Shown here: piece by piece, positions 28,103 through 37,164 of the stretch
Layout: the number at the start of each line of letters is the position of its first letter
Numbering within the stretch: position 1 is the first letter of the stretch
Assembly: GCF_022402485.1 (NCBI RefSeq)
Contig: NZ_JAKRSA010000025.1
Span: 37,922-101,921, forward strand
Length of the DNA stretch: 64,000 nucleotides
Origin: Phenylobacterium sp.
Lineage (GTDB): Bacteria > Pseudomonadota > Alphaproteobacteria > Caulobacterales > Caulobacteraceae
Reading direction: 5' to 3'
Position numbers and translations under genes: made by a program
Notes under the pieces: generated by a model
The model's input: only the letters and a program-made list of their open reading frames with translations
What the model was told of the DNA's origin: nothing
Databases searched by the model: none

Positions 28103-28137
28103 ATTCCCCTCTGGCAGGGGCATTGCAGCGATACAAG

Positions 28138-28163
28138 AAGCGGCCCCGTCGGGCCGCTTTTTT
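28138..28163 (+). terminator. Rho-independent terminator of tRNA-Gly
   Basis: AAGCGGCCC pairs with GGGCCGCTT around a CGTC loop, followed by more T residues (28158-28163). A textbook intrinsic terminator 35 bp after the tRNA. Confidence 0.92.
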
Positions 28164-28230
28164 GTGACCTGGGCCCCGGCCGCCTAGGGGCAACCAAGAC
28201 GGCGGCGAGGGCATTCTCCTCTGTGACGGG

Positions 28231-28249
28231 CCCCGCCACCGTGGCGGGG
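28231..28249 (+). other. Hairpin in the leader of a 65-residue protein gene
   Basis: CCCCGCCA and TGGCGGGG around CCG, an 8-bp stem that ends 19 bp before the start codon at 28269 and just upstream of its AGAGGAAG ribosome site. It could shield or expose that site. Confidence 0.35.
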
Positions 28250-28268
28250 AAAGCCAGAGGAAGCCCCC

Positions 28269-28466
28269 ATGAGCGAGCCACGCAGAGACCAAGACCCCAA
28301 GACACCGAGCTCGCGCCCGGCCGCCCCGGTCCCTGAGGGCCAGAAGCCTGACCAGCTTGACCCCAAGCACCGGGACGCCGAGTCCCGCCAGGAGGCCCTG
28401 ATCGACGAGGCCGTCGAGGAAACCTTCCCAGCCAGCGACCCGATCTCCCCCAAGCACATCACCTGA
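28269..28466 (+). CDS. Small conserved protein with EETFPASDP motif
   Basis: A 65-residue, highly charged, Pro-rich and probably disordered protein ending ALIDEAVEETFPASDPISPKHIT. The V-E-E-T-F-P-A-S-D-P motif recurs in many short alphaproteobacterial proteins of unknown function. A good ribosome site (AGAGGAAG) precedes the ATG. Third codon positions look coding. It stands alone between the tRNA terminator and a convergent lipoprotein gene. Confidence 0.75.
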   Translation: MSEPRRDQDPKTPSSRPAAPVPEGQKPDQLDPKHRDAESRQEALIDEAVEETFPASDPISPKHIT

Positions 28467-28504
28467 AGCAAGGCGAGGCGGCCGTCGGCCAGACCCATGG
28501 CATA

Positions 28505-28528
28505 GGGGCAGACCTGCCGGTCTGCCCC
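28505..28528. terminator. Perfect 10-bp hairpin between convergent genes
   Basis: GGGGCAGACC and GGTCTGCCCC around a TGCC tetraloop, midway between the small-protein stop (28466) and the lipoprotein stop (28606). There is no T-run on either side, so it is either a bidirectional terminator of the GC-rich type or a 3'-end protector. Confidence 0.6.
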
Positions 28529-28605
28529 CGTATCAAGTCTGACCGCCCCGGCCGCGAAGGACCGGAGCCCAGTCTTTCGGTGAACTGCCGCTCAGACCCT
28601 TAAGG

Positions 28606-29181
28606 CTAAGGCACCGGGCGCACGATCCGGGGACCAAGGTTCTCCAGGACAGCGCGGGCGTCAAAGGCATTGGGATCGCCGAGCGTCTTGGCACCTCGGT
28701 ACATGACGATCTCGGCGGTGGCTTCGTAGCGCTCCACCGTGCGGACATCCATGCGATCAGCCCAGAAGGGGTCCCCCCAATAGGGGTCCCAGCTGCGCCA
28801 GCTCAGGGCCGAGTAGTAGCGCCAATGGGGCCGCCAGTAGGCGTAACGCGCCCCGTACCAGGGATTGTAGAAGGGGTCGGGCTGAACAAAGGTGCGGGCG
28901 TCCCGGTCGGTCGCCCGGGTGACGATGGCGAAACCATCAAAGCCCTGTTGCAGGGTCAGTTCGGCGGCCCGGTAGAGCAGGAACCCTTCCACGGTTTCGC
29001 GGCCGGTGAGGCTGTTGCCGGCAAAGCTCACCCGCCAGCGGTCCGGCTCAATCCGCATTTCCGAATAGCCCCCCGACACGGCCGACCCGGGCAGGTTGGG
29101 CTGGTAGGGGGTGGCGGTGGCGCAGGCGCTCAAGCCCGCCAGCAGGGCAAGGGCGACAACGGGACCCGACAGCTTTTTCAT
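28606..29181 (-). CDS. CC0125/CC1285-family lipoprotein
   Basis: A 191-residue outer-envelope lipoprotein. The signal peptide MKKLSGPVVALALLAGLSAC ends in a clear lipobox LSAC. The mature part has the family features SGGYSEMRIEPDRWRVSFAGNSLTGRETVEGFLLYRAAELT and an aromatic-rich segment (WYGARYAYWRPHWRYYS). It was named after Caulobacter genes and its function is unknown. An in-frame ATG six codons earlier (29199) is possible. The gene is divergent from tauE across a 300-bp AT-richer spacer. Confidence 0.92.
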   Translation of the reverse strand: MKKLSGPVVALALLAGLSACATATPYQPNLPGSAVSGGYSEMRIEPDRWRVSFAGNSLTGRETVEGFLLYRAAELTLQQGFDGFAIVTRATDRDARTFVQPDPFYNPWYGARYAYWRPHWRYYSALSWRSWDPYWGDPFWADRMDVRTVERYEATAEIVMYRGAKTLGDPNAFDARAVLENLGPRIVRPVP

Positions 29182-29404
29182 CTTCGTCTCGCTCCACATG
29201 GGACCACCTTGAAACGCTCAGCTTCCGCTTAAGAGCCCAAGGTGGCGCAAATTTGGTGATCGGGCCATGTCCCAGCAGGGGGCGGTCGAGGTCGCACACC
29301 CCTGGATGACAATTTCGTGTGCGCGCCCGCCGGGCGAGAGACTCCTGCCCTGCCCAAAACCAGAGCAAAATTGGCGGGTTAGGCACATCCGAACCGAACT
29401 CTGA

Positions 29405-29420
29405 TCGGGATACATCCCGA
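29405..29420. promoter_or_regulatory. Operator-like 16-bp palindrome upstream of tauE
   Basis: TCGGGAT and ATCCCGA separated by AC, perfectly symmetric, about 82 bp before the tauE ATG and 225 bp before the lipoprotein gene. The rest of the 29200-29501 spacer holds no gene I can support. It is AT-rich from about 29360 and contains a second small dyad TTCC-CATT-GGAA at 29443-29454. Confidence 0.45.
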
Positions 29421-29501
29421 GATCTGCTCTTATTTCATTTAATTCCCATTGGAACACTAGGATATTCTCACATAGGCTTTGCGCGCTGAGGGGGGATGAC
29501 A

Positions 29502-30272
29502 ATGGACTCAGACTTCATGCTGTTTGCCGCCGTGGGCTTCGCCGCCCAGCTGGTGGATGGGGCGCTGGGCATGGCCTATGGGGTGGTCTCCACCACGACC
29601 CTTCTGGCCATGGGGGTCTCGCCGGCCAACGCCTCAGCCAGCGTGCACGCGGCCAAGGTTTTCACCGGTGCAGCCTCGGCGATCTCCCACATGGTCTACA
29701 AGAACATCAACTGGCGGCTGCTGGCCCTGCTGGCGTCGGGCGGCGTGGTTGGCGGGGTGGCCGGCACCTATCTGCTGACCTCTATCGATGGGGAGAAGAT
29801 CAAGCCCTTTGTGGTCGCATGGCTGGGCCTGATGGGCCTGGTGATCCTCTACCGGGCATGGAAGGGCACCCGCCCCAAGCCCTTCTCATGGAAAAGTCCC
29901 CTGCCGCTCGGCGGGGTAGGGGGGTTCTTTGACGCGGTCGGCGGAGGGGGATGGGGCCCTGTGGTCACCTCGACCCTGCTGGGCTCAGGCGCCGACCCGC
30001 GCCAAGCCATCGGCACCTCCAATGCCGCCGAGTTCTTTGTGGCCGTTGCCGTTTCAGCGGCCTTTCTGACGGCGCTGATCTCCGGGCACTGGGAGACCGA
30101 AGGCCTGCGTGATCACCTGTCTTCAGTGCTCGGCCTGATCGCTGGCGGCGTCGTGGCCGCCCCCCTGGCCGGATGGATGACCAAGGTCCTGCCCATCCGC
30201 GCGCTCACCTGGTTGGTGGGTGTCCTGGTAACAGGCTTGGCGATCTGGCAGGCGGTGGTTCTATTTCTGTAG
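29502..30272 (+). CDS. TauE/SafE family membrane exporter
   Basis: A 256-residue polytopic membrane protein with about seven to eight helices. It contains two copies of the family core: DGALGMAYGVVSTTTLL near the start, and GGFFDAVGGGGWGPVVTSTLLGSG with the following TSNAAEF. The family exports sulfite, sulfoacetate or other organic anions. The ATG at 29502 is chosen because GAGGGGGG lies six bases upstream. The ATG at 29496 is too close to that site. Possible regulation by the upstream palindrome. Confidence 0.9.
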   Translation: MDSDFMLFAAVGFAAQLVDGALGMAYGVVSTTTLLAMGVSPANASASVHAAKVFTGAASAISHMVYKNINWRLLALLASGGVVGGVAGTYLLTSIDGEKIKPFVVAWLGLMGLVILYRAWKGTRPKPFSWKSPLPLGGVGGFFDAVGGGGWGPVVTSTLLGSGADPRQAIGTSNAAEFFVAVAVSAAFLTALISGHWETEGLRDHLSSVLGLIAGGVVAAPLAGWMTKVLPIRALTWLVGVLVTGLAIWQAVVLFL

Positions 30273-30279
30273 TCGCATA

Positions 30280-30308
30280 CCCGATCTGATCACGGCGACC
30301 AGATCGGG
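30280..30308. terminator. Hairpin between convergent tauE and MAPEG genes
   Basis: CCCGATCTG and CAGATCGGG (9 bp) around an 11-nt loop, eight bases after the tauE stop codon. No T-run. Probably a shared terminator. Confidence 0.5.
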
Positions 30309-30340
30309 ACGCGCCCTAGCTATAGAGCCTCGGGTGGGGC

Positions 30341-30745
30341 TCAGGCCCCCACGGTCACCAGGGTCCAGATGATCCGCCCGCCGGCCCCCAGCAACAGGAC
30401 TGCGGCCGCCAGGAACTGAATGATGAACCCCAACTCCCGCTTGCCCGGGTCGGCCACATAGCCGAAGGCGTAGAGGAGGCGGCCGATGATCCACACCACC
30501 CCCAGGCCAGCAGCGATGAGATCGTTCCAATAGATGGCAAACAGCCACAGGGCTGGCAGGAAGATCGGCAGCCATTCCAGGGTGTTGGCCTGAACCCGGA
30601 TATGCCGTTCCAGAACCGGGTCGCCGGTCATGGCCGGGGCGTCGATGCCGCTGACCCGGCGAGCGCCGGCCACGCGAATACCCATCCAGAAATAGACGAT
30701 CAGCGCGGCGATGGTGACCAGCGCGACCCAGCTATGCGGACTCAT
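30341..30745 (-). CDS. MAPEG-family membrane protein
   Basis: A 134-residue four-helix membrane protein of the MAPEG superfamily (microsomal glutathione transferase-like). The core pattern is visible as ERHIRVQANTLEWLPIFLPALWLFA followed by GRLLYAFGYVADPGKRELGF. Bacterial members are mostly uncharacterised and some conjugate glutathione. It lies 106 bp after argG on the same strand, with no functional link evident. Confidence 0.92.
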   Translation of the reverse strand: MSPHSWVALVTIAALIVYFWMGIRVAGARRVSGIDAPAMTGDPVLERHIRVQANTLEWLPIFLPALWLFAIYWNDLIAAGLGVVWIIGRLLYAFGYVADPGKRELGFIIQFLAAAVLLLGAGGRIIWTLVTVGA

Positions 30746-30851
30746 GGCAAATTCCCCCGTTCATTGATGGCGGCGCAGCCTCGCGCCTTGCCATCAGACT
30801 GGCACAGACTGAGCCGCCTGCGCCAGACACCCGAGGTCGCGCCAAGACGCG

Positions 30852-32084
30852 CTAACGGCCCCGACGATCGCGCTTGGCGGTCCCGCGCAGGCGCAGGGCG
30901 TTGAGCTTGATGAAGCCCGCCGCGTCGCGCTGGTCGTAGGCGACCTTGCCCTCTTCGAAGGTGACCAGCTCCTGGTCATAGAGGGAATAGGGGCTGGAGC
31001 GACCAATGACGGAGACATTGCCCTTATAGAGCTTCACCCGCACCTGGCCCGACACATGGGTCTGGGAATGGTCGATGGCCGCCTGCAGCATCTCGCGCTC
31101 GGGGCTGAACCAGAAGCCGTTATAGATCAGCTCCGCATAGCGGGGCATCAGCTCGTCCTTCAGGTGGGCTGCGCCCCGGTCGAGGGTGATGGACTCTATC
31201 CCCCGGTGGGCGGCCAGCAGGATCGTGCCGCCCGGGGTCTCATAGACGCCCCGGGACTTCATGCCCACGAAGCGGTTTTCCACCAGATCCAGGCGGCCGA
31301 TACCGTTGTCGTGGCCCAGCTGATTCAGGCGGGTGAGCAGAGCGGCCGGCGACAGGGCCTCGCCGTCGATGGCGATGGGATCACCCTTCTCGAAGTCGAT
31401 GGTGATCACCGTCGGGGTGTCCGGCGCGTCCTCCGGCGAAATGGTGCGCATATGGACAAACTCCGGGGCCTCGACCGCCGGGTCCTCCAGCACCTTACCC
31501 TCGGAGGAGGAGTGCAGCAGGTTGGCATCGACGCTGAACGGGGCCTCGCCGCGCTTATCCTTGGTGATCTGGATCTGGTGCTTTTCGGCGAAGTCCAGCA
31601 GGGCCTCACGGCTCTTGAAGTCCCACTCCCGCCAGGGCGCGATCACATGAATGTCGGGCTCCAGGGCGTAGTAGCCGAGTTCAAAGCGCACCTGATCATT
31701 GCCCTTGCCGGTGGCGCCATGGCTGACGGCGTCGGCACCGGTCATCCGGGCGATTTCGATCTGCCGCTTGGCGATCAAGGGCCGGGCGATGGAGGTGCCC
31801 AGCAGGTACTGGCCCTCATAGACCGTATTGGCGCGGAACATCGGGAACACGAAGTCCCGCACGAACTCCTCACGGACATCCTCGATGAAGATGTTCTCGG
31901 GCTTGACGCCGGCGGCCAGGGCCTTGGCCCGCGCCGGCTCGATCTCCTCCCCCTGGCCGAGGTCGGCGGTAAAGGTCACCACCTCGGCCCCATACTCGGT
32001 CTGCAGCCACTTCAGGATGATCGAGGTGTCCAGGCCGCCGGAATAGGCGAGGACGACTTTCTTGATCGGCTTGTCGGCGGCCAT
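30852..32084 (-). CDS. argG: Argininosuccinate synthase
   Basis: A 410-residue cytosolic enzyme that joins citrulline and aspartate with ATP, the penultimate step of arginine synthesis. The PP-loop [18 protein letters not shown] is at the N-terminus. [10 protein letters not shown] and [12 protein letters not shown] are also typical. Full length. The leader (32085-32158) is unusually pyrimidine-rich on the coding strand. argH is not in the window. Confidence 0.98.
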   Translation of the reverse strand: MAADKPIKKVVLAYSGGLDTSIILKWLQTEYGAEVVTFTADLGQGEEIEPARAKALAAGVKPENIFIEDVREEFVRDFVFPMFRANTVYEGQYLLGTSIARPLIAKRQIEIARMTGADAVSHGATGKGNDQVRFELGYYALEPDIHVIAPWREWDFKSREALLDFAEKHQIQITKDKRGEAPFSVDANLLHSSSEGKVLEDPAVEAPEFVHMRTISPEDAPDTPTVITIDFEKGDPIAIDGEALSPAALLTRLNQLGHDNGIGRLDLVENRFVGMKSRGVYETPGGTILLAAHRGIESITLDRGAAHLKDELMPRYAELIYNGFWFSPEREMLQAAIDHSQTHVSGQVRVKLYKGNVSVIGRSSPYSLYDQELVTFEEGKVAYDQRDAAGFIKLNALRLRGTAKRDRRGR

Positions 32085-32173
32085 GGGGCGGGTCTTTCGA
32101 GGAGAACGGAGAAGGGCGAGAAGATCGGAGACGGAAAAACTGGCGCGGCTTTAAGGTCGAACGGGGCGTCCGT

Positions 32174-32536
32174 TCAAGACCTAAGCGCGCCTTCCTGGTC
32201 GAGCTGGCTCATCGCCGCTTCAAGCCAACGGAGATGATAAAGGGCGAACACCCCGGCCAGGGTGGCGCGAATGCCAAACAGCACCAGGGCGTCGGAGCCT
32301 GGGACGGTCTGGCGGTTCTGCCACATCAACATCAGGCTGATCAGGAAGGCGATACCCGGGATCAGCAGCAGGGCGATGTGACGCGGCACCCGCATGATGG
32401 CCCGGCCATCCCTTGAAAACTGCAGGGGCATTTTCGTCTCAGGCGGCACCCGCCGCCAGGCCCGATGGGAGGCGCCGGCCATGATCGCCAGGGAGACGAT
32501 CCAAAGGGCGTCGCCCACAATGCCCAGCCAGTTCAT
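32174..32536 (-). CDS. Small polytopic membrane protein, unknown family
   Basis: A 120-residue protein with three likely membrane helices: IVGDALWIVSLAIMAG (about 6-22), HIALLLIPGIAFLISLMLMW (about 53-72) and a third around LVLFGIRATLAGVFALYHLRW. I do not recognise the family. The ATG at 32536 is preferred over the adjacent GTG because GGAGAG is correctly spaced. It lies 64 bp downstream of kup and 89 bp upstream of argG on the same strand. A 6-bp inverted repeat (GAACGG/CCGTTC, 32159-32175) overlaps its stop codon and may separate it from argG. Confidence 0.75.
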   Translation of the reverse strand: MNWLGIVGDALWIVSLAIMAGASHRAWRRVPPETKMPLQFSRDGRAIMRVPRHIALLLIPGIAFLISLMLMWQNRQTVPGSDALVLFGIRATLAGVFALYHLRWLEAAMSQLDQEGALRS

Positions 32537-32600
32537 CACAATCTCTCCGCAGCCTCAGTCGATCGACCCATGGCCCAGTTAGGGCGGAGGAGTCCAGAAC

Positions 32601-34517
32601 CTAGACGGTCACCTGGGTGCCCAGCTCCACCACCCGGCCGGGGGGGATCTTGAAGAAGTCGGTGGGATTGGCCGCATTGCGCATCAGGTAGATGAACAGA
32701 CGATCCTGCCAGAGCGGCATGCCAGACTGGGCCGAGGGCACCACCGAGCGGCGTCCCAGGAAGAAGCTGGTGGCCATGATGTCGAACTTCAGGCCGAGCT
32801 TGCGGCACAGGCCCAGGGCCTTGGGCAGGTTGGGGCTCTCCATGAAGCCGTAGGAGACCACGACCTTCTTGAAGTCCTCATTCACCGGCTCGATCTTGAT
32901 CCGGTCCTCATCCTTGACCCGGGGGGTCTCGGTGGTGCGCACGGTGAGGATGACGTTCTTCTCGTGCAGCACCTTGTTGTGCTTGAGATTGTGCATCAGG
33001 GCGACTGGTGCCACGTCCGGGTCCGAGGTCAGAAAAATGGCCGTCCCCGGCGCCCTGTGCGGGGCCCGGGCGCGGAGAATCTCGCTCAGCTCGCTGAGCT
33101 GAATGCTGTCGCGGCGGGTCTTGTCACTGAGGATCTGGGTGCCCCGCATCCAGGTCCACATGATGATGACCAGCGCGCCGCTGAGCGCCAGGGGGAACCA
33201 GCCGCCCTGAAACACCTTCAGCAGATTGGATGACAGGAACACCAGATCGATAGCTGCGAAGCTGCCAGCGAACAAAGCCGCCTGCCACCAAGGCCGCTTC
33301 CAGAGGACCCCGATGATGACCGACAGCAGCAGGGTGTTCACGAACATGGTTCCAGAGACCGCAATCCCATAGGCCGAGGCCAGGTTGGAGGAATTCTGGA
33401 ACAGGGCGAGGGTCAACAGCACCCCGGCCAGCAGCAGCATGTTGACCTGCGGCACATAGATTTGACCGGCCTGGGTTTCACTTGTGCGCCGAATATCGAT
33501 GCGCGGAAGCAGGCCAAGCTGCACCGCCTGCTGCGTCACCGAGAAGGCGCCGGTAATCACCGCCTGACTGGCCACCACGGTGGCCGCCGTAGCCAGCAGA
33601 AGCACCGGCCAATAAATGACCTCCGGGATCATTTCATAAAAAGGGCTGACCCGTGTTTCAGGATAGGCCAGCACCAGGGCGCCCTGCCCCAGATAGTTGA
33701 GCAACAGGGCCGGCAGGACCAGGACCACCCAAGCCGCGCGGATCGGACCTTTGCCGAAGTGCCCCATGTCGGCGTAGAGCGCCTCAGCCCCGGTCACTGC
33801 CAGGAAGACACTGCCCAGGATGACGAAGCCCAGGAACCCGTTATCCAACAGGAACAGCACGCCATAGTGGGGGGAAAGCCCCATCAGGATGCGTGGATCA
33901 TCGAAAATATGGAAAATGCCAAGACCTGCGAGGGTCAGGAACCACAGGCCTGTAATGGGACCGAAAAACCGCCCGATCTTCGCTGTGCCCCGGGACTGAG
34001 CCATGAACAAGGTGATCAGAATGCCCGCCGAGATCGGTAGCACGAAGGGCGAAAGGGTGGATCCGACCCCCGGCGCAACCTTCAGGCCTTCCACCGCCGA
34101 GAGCACCGACAGGGCCGGGGTGATGACGCCGTCTGAATAGAAAAGCGCCGCGCCGATCATGCCCAGCAGCAGGATGGCCCCCGACCGGCGGCCCAGGGAC
34201 TGGCGGGCAAGCGCCATCAGGGCCAGCGCCCCGCCTTCCCCCTTGTTGTCAGCCTTGAGCAGGAACATCACGTACTTGACCGTGACAATCAGGATCAGCG
34301 CCCAGGCCATGAGGGACACCACGCCGAACACGGCCAGTTCGTCGGTCCCGCCGCCCTTGGAATGCGCCAGGGCTTCGCGCATGGCGTAGAGCGGGCTGGT
34401 GCCAATGTCGCCGAAGACGACCCCGACGGAACCAAGGGCCAGCGCCCAGAATCCGTCGACCTTGTGATGGGGCGTGTCCGAAGTCGCCTCCGCAGCCGAG
34501 GGGGTCGGCTCACTCAT
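32601..34517 (-). CDS. kup: Low-affinity potassium transporter Kup
   Basis: A 638-residue KUP/HAK/KT-type K+/H+ symporter with about 12 membrane helices. It has the N-terminal signature ALGSVGVVFGDIGTSPLYAMREAL, VKYVMFLLKADNKGEGGALALMAL, and a cytosolic C-terminal domain of about 170 residues (from RAPHRAPGTAIFLTSDPDVAPVALMHNLKHNKVLHE). It imports potassium at the inner membrane. The ATG at 34517 follows CCGGAGAG. The TTG directly before it is less likely. Confidence 0.97.
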   Translation of the reverse strand: MSEPTPSAAEATSDTPHHKVDGFWALALGSVGVVFGDIGTSPLYAMREALAHSKGGGTDELAVFGVVSLMAWALILIVTVKYVMFLLKADNKGEGGALALMALARQSLGRRSGAILLLGMIGAALFYSDGVITPALSVLSAVEGLKVAPGVGSTLSPFVLPISAGILITLFMAQSRGTAKIGRFFGPITGLWFLTLAGLGIFHIFDDPRILMGLSPHYGVLFLLDNGFLGFVILGSVFLAVTGAEALYADMGHFGKGPIRAAWVVLVLPALLLNYLGQGALVLAYPETRVSPFYEMIPEVIYWPVLLLATAATVVASQAVITGAFSVTQQAVQLGLLPRIDIRRTSETQAGQIYVPQVNMLLLAGVLLTLALFQNSSNLASAYGIAVSGTMFVNTLLLSVIIGVLWKRPWWQAALFAGSFAAIDLVFLSSNLLKVFQGGWFPLALSGALVIIMWTWMRGTQILSDKTRRDSIQLSELSEILRARAPHRAPGTAIFLTSDPDVAPVALMHNLKHNKVLHEKNVILTVRTTETPRVKDEDRIKIEPVNEDFKKVVVSYGFMESPNLPKALGLCRKLGLKFDIMATSFFLGRRSVVPSAQSGMPLWQDRLFIYLMRNAANPTDFFKIPPGRVVELGTQVTV

Positions 34518-34752
34518 CAAGACTCTCCGGAGACCGTTGGGGTACGGTCATGCCATCCCAGACATCAGGTCTGCGCACGGGCGGTGCGGCGGGCGCGATA
34601 CACCCTTTCAGCATGGGGTTCAATCTCACGCCCCTGAGTGGCCTACACAGAACAGGCGGCTTGCCGGGGGGCCTGTCGATGTCCAACCTCAGACCAAAGC
34701 GGCGGCAATCCTGTCCTGACCGCCAAAGCCTGCCCAGCCTTGAGGAGCGCCT

Positions 34753-35553
34753 ATGGTCCGCCGCCTTGCCCTGATCACCGGGGCGTCCGCCGGGATCGGA
34801 GCCGCCTTCGCCCACGCCCTGGCGGCAGGGGGCTACGACCTCGCCCTTACCGCTAGGCGTCTGGACCGCCTGGACACTCTGGCGGCAGAGCTCCGGTCCC
34901 GGCATGGGGTCGAGGTTCTGACCTTCGCCGCTGACCTGGCCAAGCCAGGTGCCCCGGCCGCCCTGGCTGAGGCCCTGAACGCCGCGGGCCGCCAGGTGGA
35001 CATGCTGGTCAACAATGCCGGCTATGGCCTGCCTGGAACCTTTGCGACCACCCGCTGGGCCGATCAGGCCGATGTGCTGCAGGTGATGCTGACCGCGCCC
35101 TGTGACCTGACGCATCGGTTCCTGCCGGGCATGCTGGCGCGAGGCTATGGCCGCATCATCCACGTCGCCTCCCTGGCCGGTCTGACCCCAGGCGGGGCGG
35201 GTCACACCCTCTATGGGGCGGTCAAGAGCTTCCTGATCCGCTTTTCCCAGAGCCTGCACCTGGAATGCGCCGGCACAGGGGTTCATGTGAGCGCCCTGTG
35301 CCCCGGCCTGACCTGGTCGGAGTTCCATGATGTCAACGGGATGCGAGACCAGTTGAACCGGTCTACCCCGGCCTGGCTCTGGATGGACGCACCGGCCGTG
35401 GTGGCCGCGGGTCTGGCGGCGGTGGAGGAAAATCGGCCCGTCTGCATCCCCGGCAGGGTGAACAAGACCCTGGCCCTCTTGGTCCAGCTGCTGCCTGATC
35501 GTTGGATCATGGCGCTAACGGCGTCACAGGGCTGGCGCTTCCGCAAGCCCTGA
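34753..35553 (+). CDS. Short-chain dehydrogenase/reductase
   Basis: A 266-residue classical SDR. The cofactor motif TGASAGIGAAFA, the structural NNAGYG, catalytic Ser in HVASLAG and Y-x-x-x-K as YGAVK are all present. ARRLDRL after the second strand suggests NADP(H) preference. It resembles the DltE/SdrA-like oxidoreductases of unknown substrate. Divergent from kup with 235 bp between them. It ends 7 bp before the stop of the convergent marC. Confidence 0.9.
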   Translation: MVRRLALITGASAGIGAAFAHALAAGGYDLALTARRLDRLDTLAAELRSRHGVEVLTFAADLAKPGAPAALAEALNAAGRQVDMLVNNAGYGLPGTFATTRWADQADVLQVMLTAPCDLTHRFLPGMLARGYGRIIHVASLAGLTPGGAGHTLYGAVKSFLIRFSQSLHLECAGTGVHVSALCPGLTWSEFHDVNGMRDQLNRSTPAWLWMDAPAVVAAGLAAVEENRPVCIPGRVNKTLALLVQLLPDRWIMALTASQGWRFRKP

Positions 35554-35560
35554 GGGCATC

Positions 35561-36247
35561 TCACTCGGACACATAGGGCTTGGCGGCCTCATTGAGGATC
35601 ACCCCGCTGGTGGCGTCGGCAATCCCCACCAGGATGAACTGAACTGCCATGGCGCAAAGGATCAGGCCCAGGACCCGGACGACGATGGTCATGCCGATCC
35701 GTCCGAGGATCTTGCTGATCACCGGTGCCGCCCAGAAGCAGAGCATGGTGACCAGAGAAATGGCCCCGATCACCCCCACCCCGATGGCCGCCCCGCTCAG
35801 ACCATAGGCCTTGGCCTCGCTGGCATAGATGACCACCGAGGAGATCGCGCCTGGGCCGATCAGCAGGGGCATGGCGAAGGGCACGATCATCCGCTCGAAC
35901 TTGCGCCCGGCCCGGCCCTTGGGATTCTCATCCCCCTCGGCCATGGCCGAGAAGGTGGCGGTGAAATCGTCCCGCGCCATTTCCAGGCCCAGCAGGAACA
36001 GGATGATGCCGCCGGCGATCCGAAAGGCCGGCAGGGAGATGCCAAAAAAGGCCAGCAGGGCCAGACCAGAGAAGTAGAAGAAGGTCAGGAAGCCCAGGAT
36101 GAACAGGGCGATGTAGACCGCCACAAGCCGCGCATCGCGGCCCTTGCTGCCCTGGGTCGCAGCACCAAACAGGGGCACGTTCCCGATCGGATCGATCAGG
36201 GCGAACAGGGCGACGAAGAAGTTGACCGCGAACTCAGCCTGGCTCAT
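35561..36247 (-). CDS. MarC-family integral membrane protein
   Basis: A 228-residue six-helix membrane protein of the MarC/UPF0056 family with the hallmark NFFVALFALIDPIGNVPLF near the N-terminus and MIVPFAMPLLIGPGAISSVVIY in the middle. MarC was once linked to multiple antibiotic resistance but this has not held up, and its transport role is unknown. The frame stays open far upstream. The ATG at 36247 has GGGAGCGAG in front and gives the family start MSQAEF. Divergent from pyrF. Confidence 0.93.
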   Translation of the reverse strand: MSQAEFAVNFFVALFALIDPIGNVPLFGAATQGSKGRDARLVAVYIALFILGFLTFFYFSGLALLAFFGISLPAFRIAGGIILFLLGLEMARDDFTATFSAMAEGDENPKGRAGRKFERMIVPFAMPLLIGPGAISSVVIYASEAKAYGLSGAAIGVGVIGAISLVTMLCFWAAPVISKILGRIGMTIVVRVLGLILCAMAVQFILVGIADATSGVILNEAAKPYVSE

Positions 36248-36438
36248 GCCTCGCTCCCGCAGCGCATTGGGCAAAAATACGGGTATTTCGCCCCAAAACA
36301 CGCCCTGAACTCTGCAATTTGGAGCATGATTCAGCGGCGGGGCGATTCCCTTTACCCGCCGTGCTCTAGCCCAAAAATGACGCGGCGCCGATCTTCCTGA
36401 TGGGATCAGATCGACGCCAACCGCCCGGAGCCTGCCCC

Positions 36439-37137
36439 TTGAGCGCCCCTGCCTGTGATCTGCGACTGATCGTCCCTCTGGACCTGCCCGATACCGATCA
36501 GGCCCGCGCCATGGTCGACGCCATCGGCGGGGCGGTGAGCTTCTATAAGATCGGGCTGGAGCTGTTCGCCACAGACGGCATGGGTCTGGCGCGGGCGCTG
36601 AAGGACCAGGGCAAGCAGATTTTCCTCGACTGGAAGCTGCATGACATCGGCACAACCGTGCAGCGCTCGGCCGCCGTGCTGGCCGATTCCGGCTGTGACT
36701 TTCTGACCGTTCACGCCGAGCCTCAGGTCATGGCTGCGGCCGTCCGGGGACGGGGGCGCTCTGGGCTCAAGGTGCTGGCCGTCACCGTCCTCACCAGCCT
36801 GACCGACGCGGACCTTGCGGAGATGGGGTTCTCCGAGACCACCCGCAGCCTCGTGGAGCGGCGCATCCATCAGGCCGTCGCTGCCGGTTGTGACGGGGTT
36901 ATCGCCAGCCCGCATGAGGCGGCCCTGGCCCGGGCCATTGGCGGGCCGGACTTTCTGGTGGTTACGCCGGGGGTTCGCCCCGACTGGGCAGCCAGGAACG
37001 ATCAGGCCCGGGCAGCAACGCCCGCCGAGGCGCTCAGGGCCGGCGCCTCGCACATCGTCTGCGGCCGTCCGATCACCGGGGCCAATGACCCGGCGGCGGC
37101 GGCACAGCGGATTATCGCGGAAATGGCCGCCAGCTAG
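36439..37137 (+). CDS. pyrF: Orotidine 5'-phosphate decarboxylase
   Basis: A 232-residue TIM-barrel enzyme for the last step of UMP synthesis. The catalytic Asp-Lys-Asp array is visible in FLDWKLHDIGTTVQRS, and the phosphate-gripping region in VTPGVRPDWAARNDQ and GRPITGANDP. The family start LIVPLDLP fits initiation at TTG 36439, which has GGAG eight bases upstream. An ATG at 36400 in the same frame is possible but has no ribosome site. Cytosolic and constitutive in most bacteria. Confidence 0.95.
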   Translation: MSAPACDLRLIVPLDLPDTDQARAMVDAIGGAVSFYKIGLELFATDGMGLARALKDQGKQIFLDWKLHDIGTTVQRSAAVLADSGCDFLTVHAEPQVMAAAVRGRGRSGLKVLAVTVLTSLTDADLAEMGFSETTRSLVERRIHQAVAAGCDGVIASPHEAALARAIGGPDFLVVTPGVRPDWAARNDQARAATPAEALRAGASHIVCGRPITGANDPAAAAQRIIAEMAAS

Positions 37138-37164
37138 GTCCTGCGAGGGGGCGGCGATGGGGGC

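Noticed and set aside
32159..32175. A LexA box at GAACGG ... CCGTTC upstream of argG
   Set aside because: Alphaproteobacterial LexA uses the direct repeat GTTC-N7-GTTC. This is an inverted repeat overlapping a stop codon, so a small hairpin is more likely.
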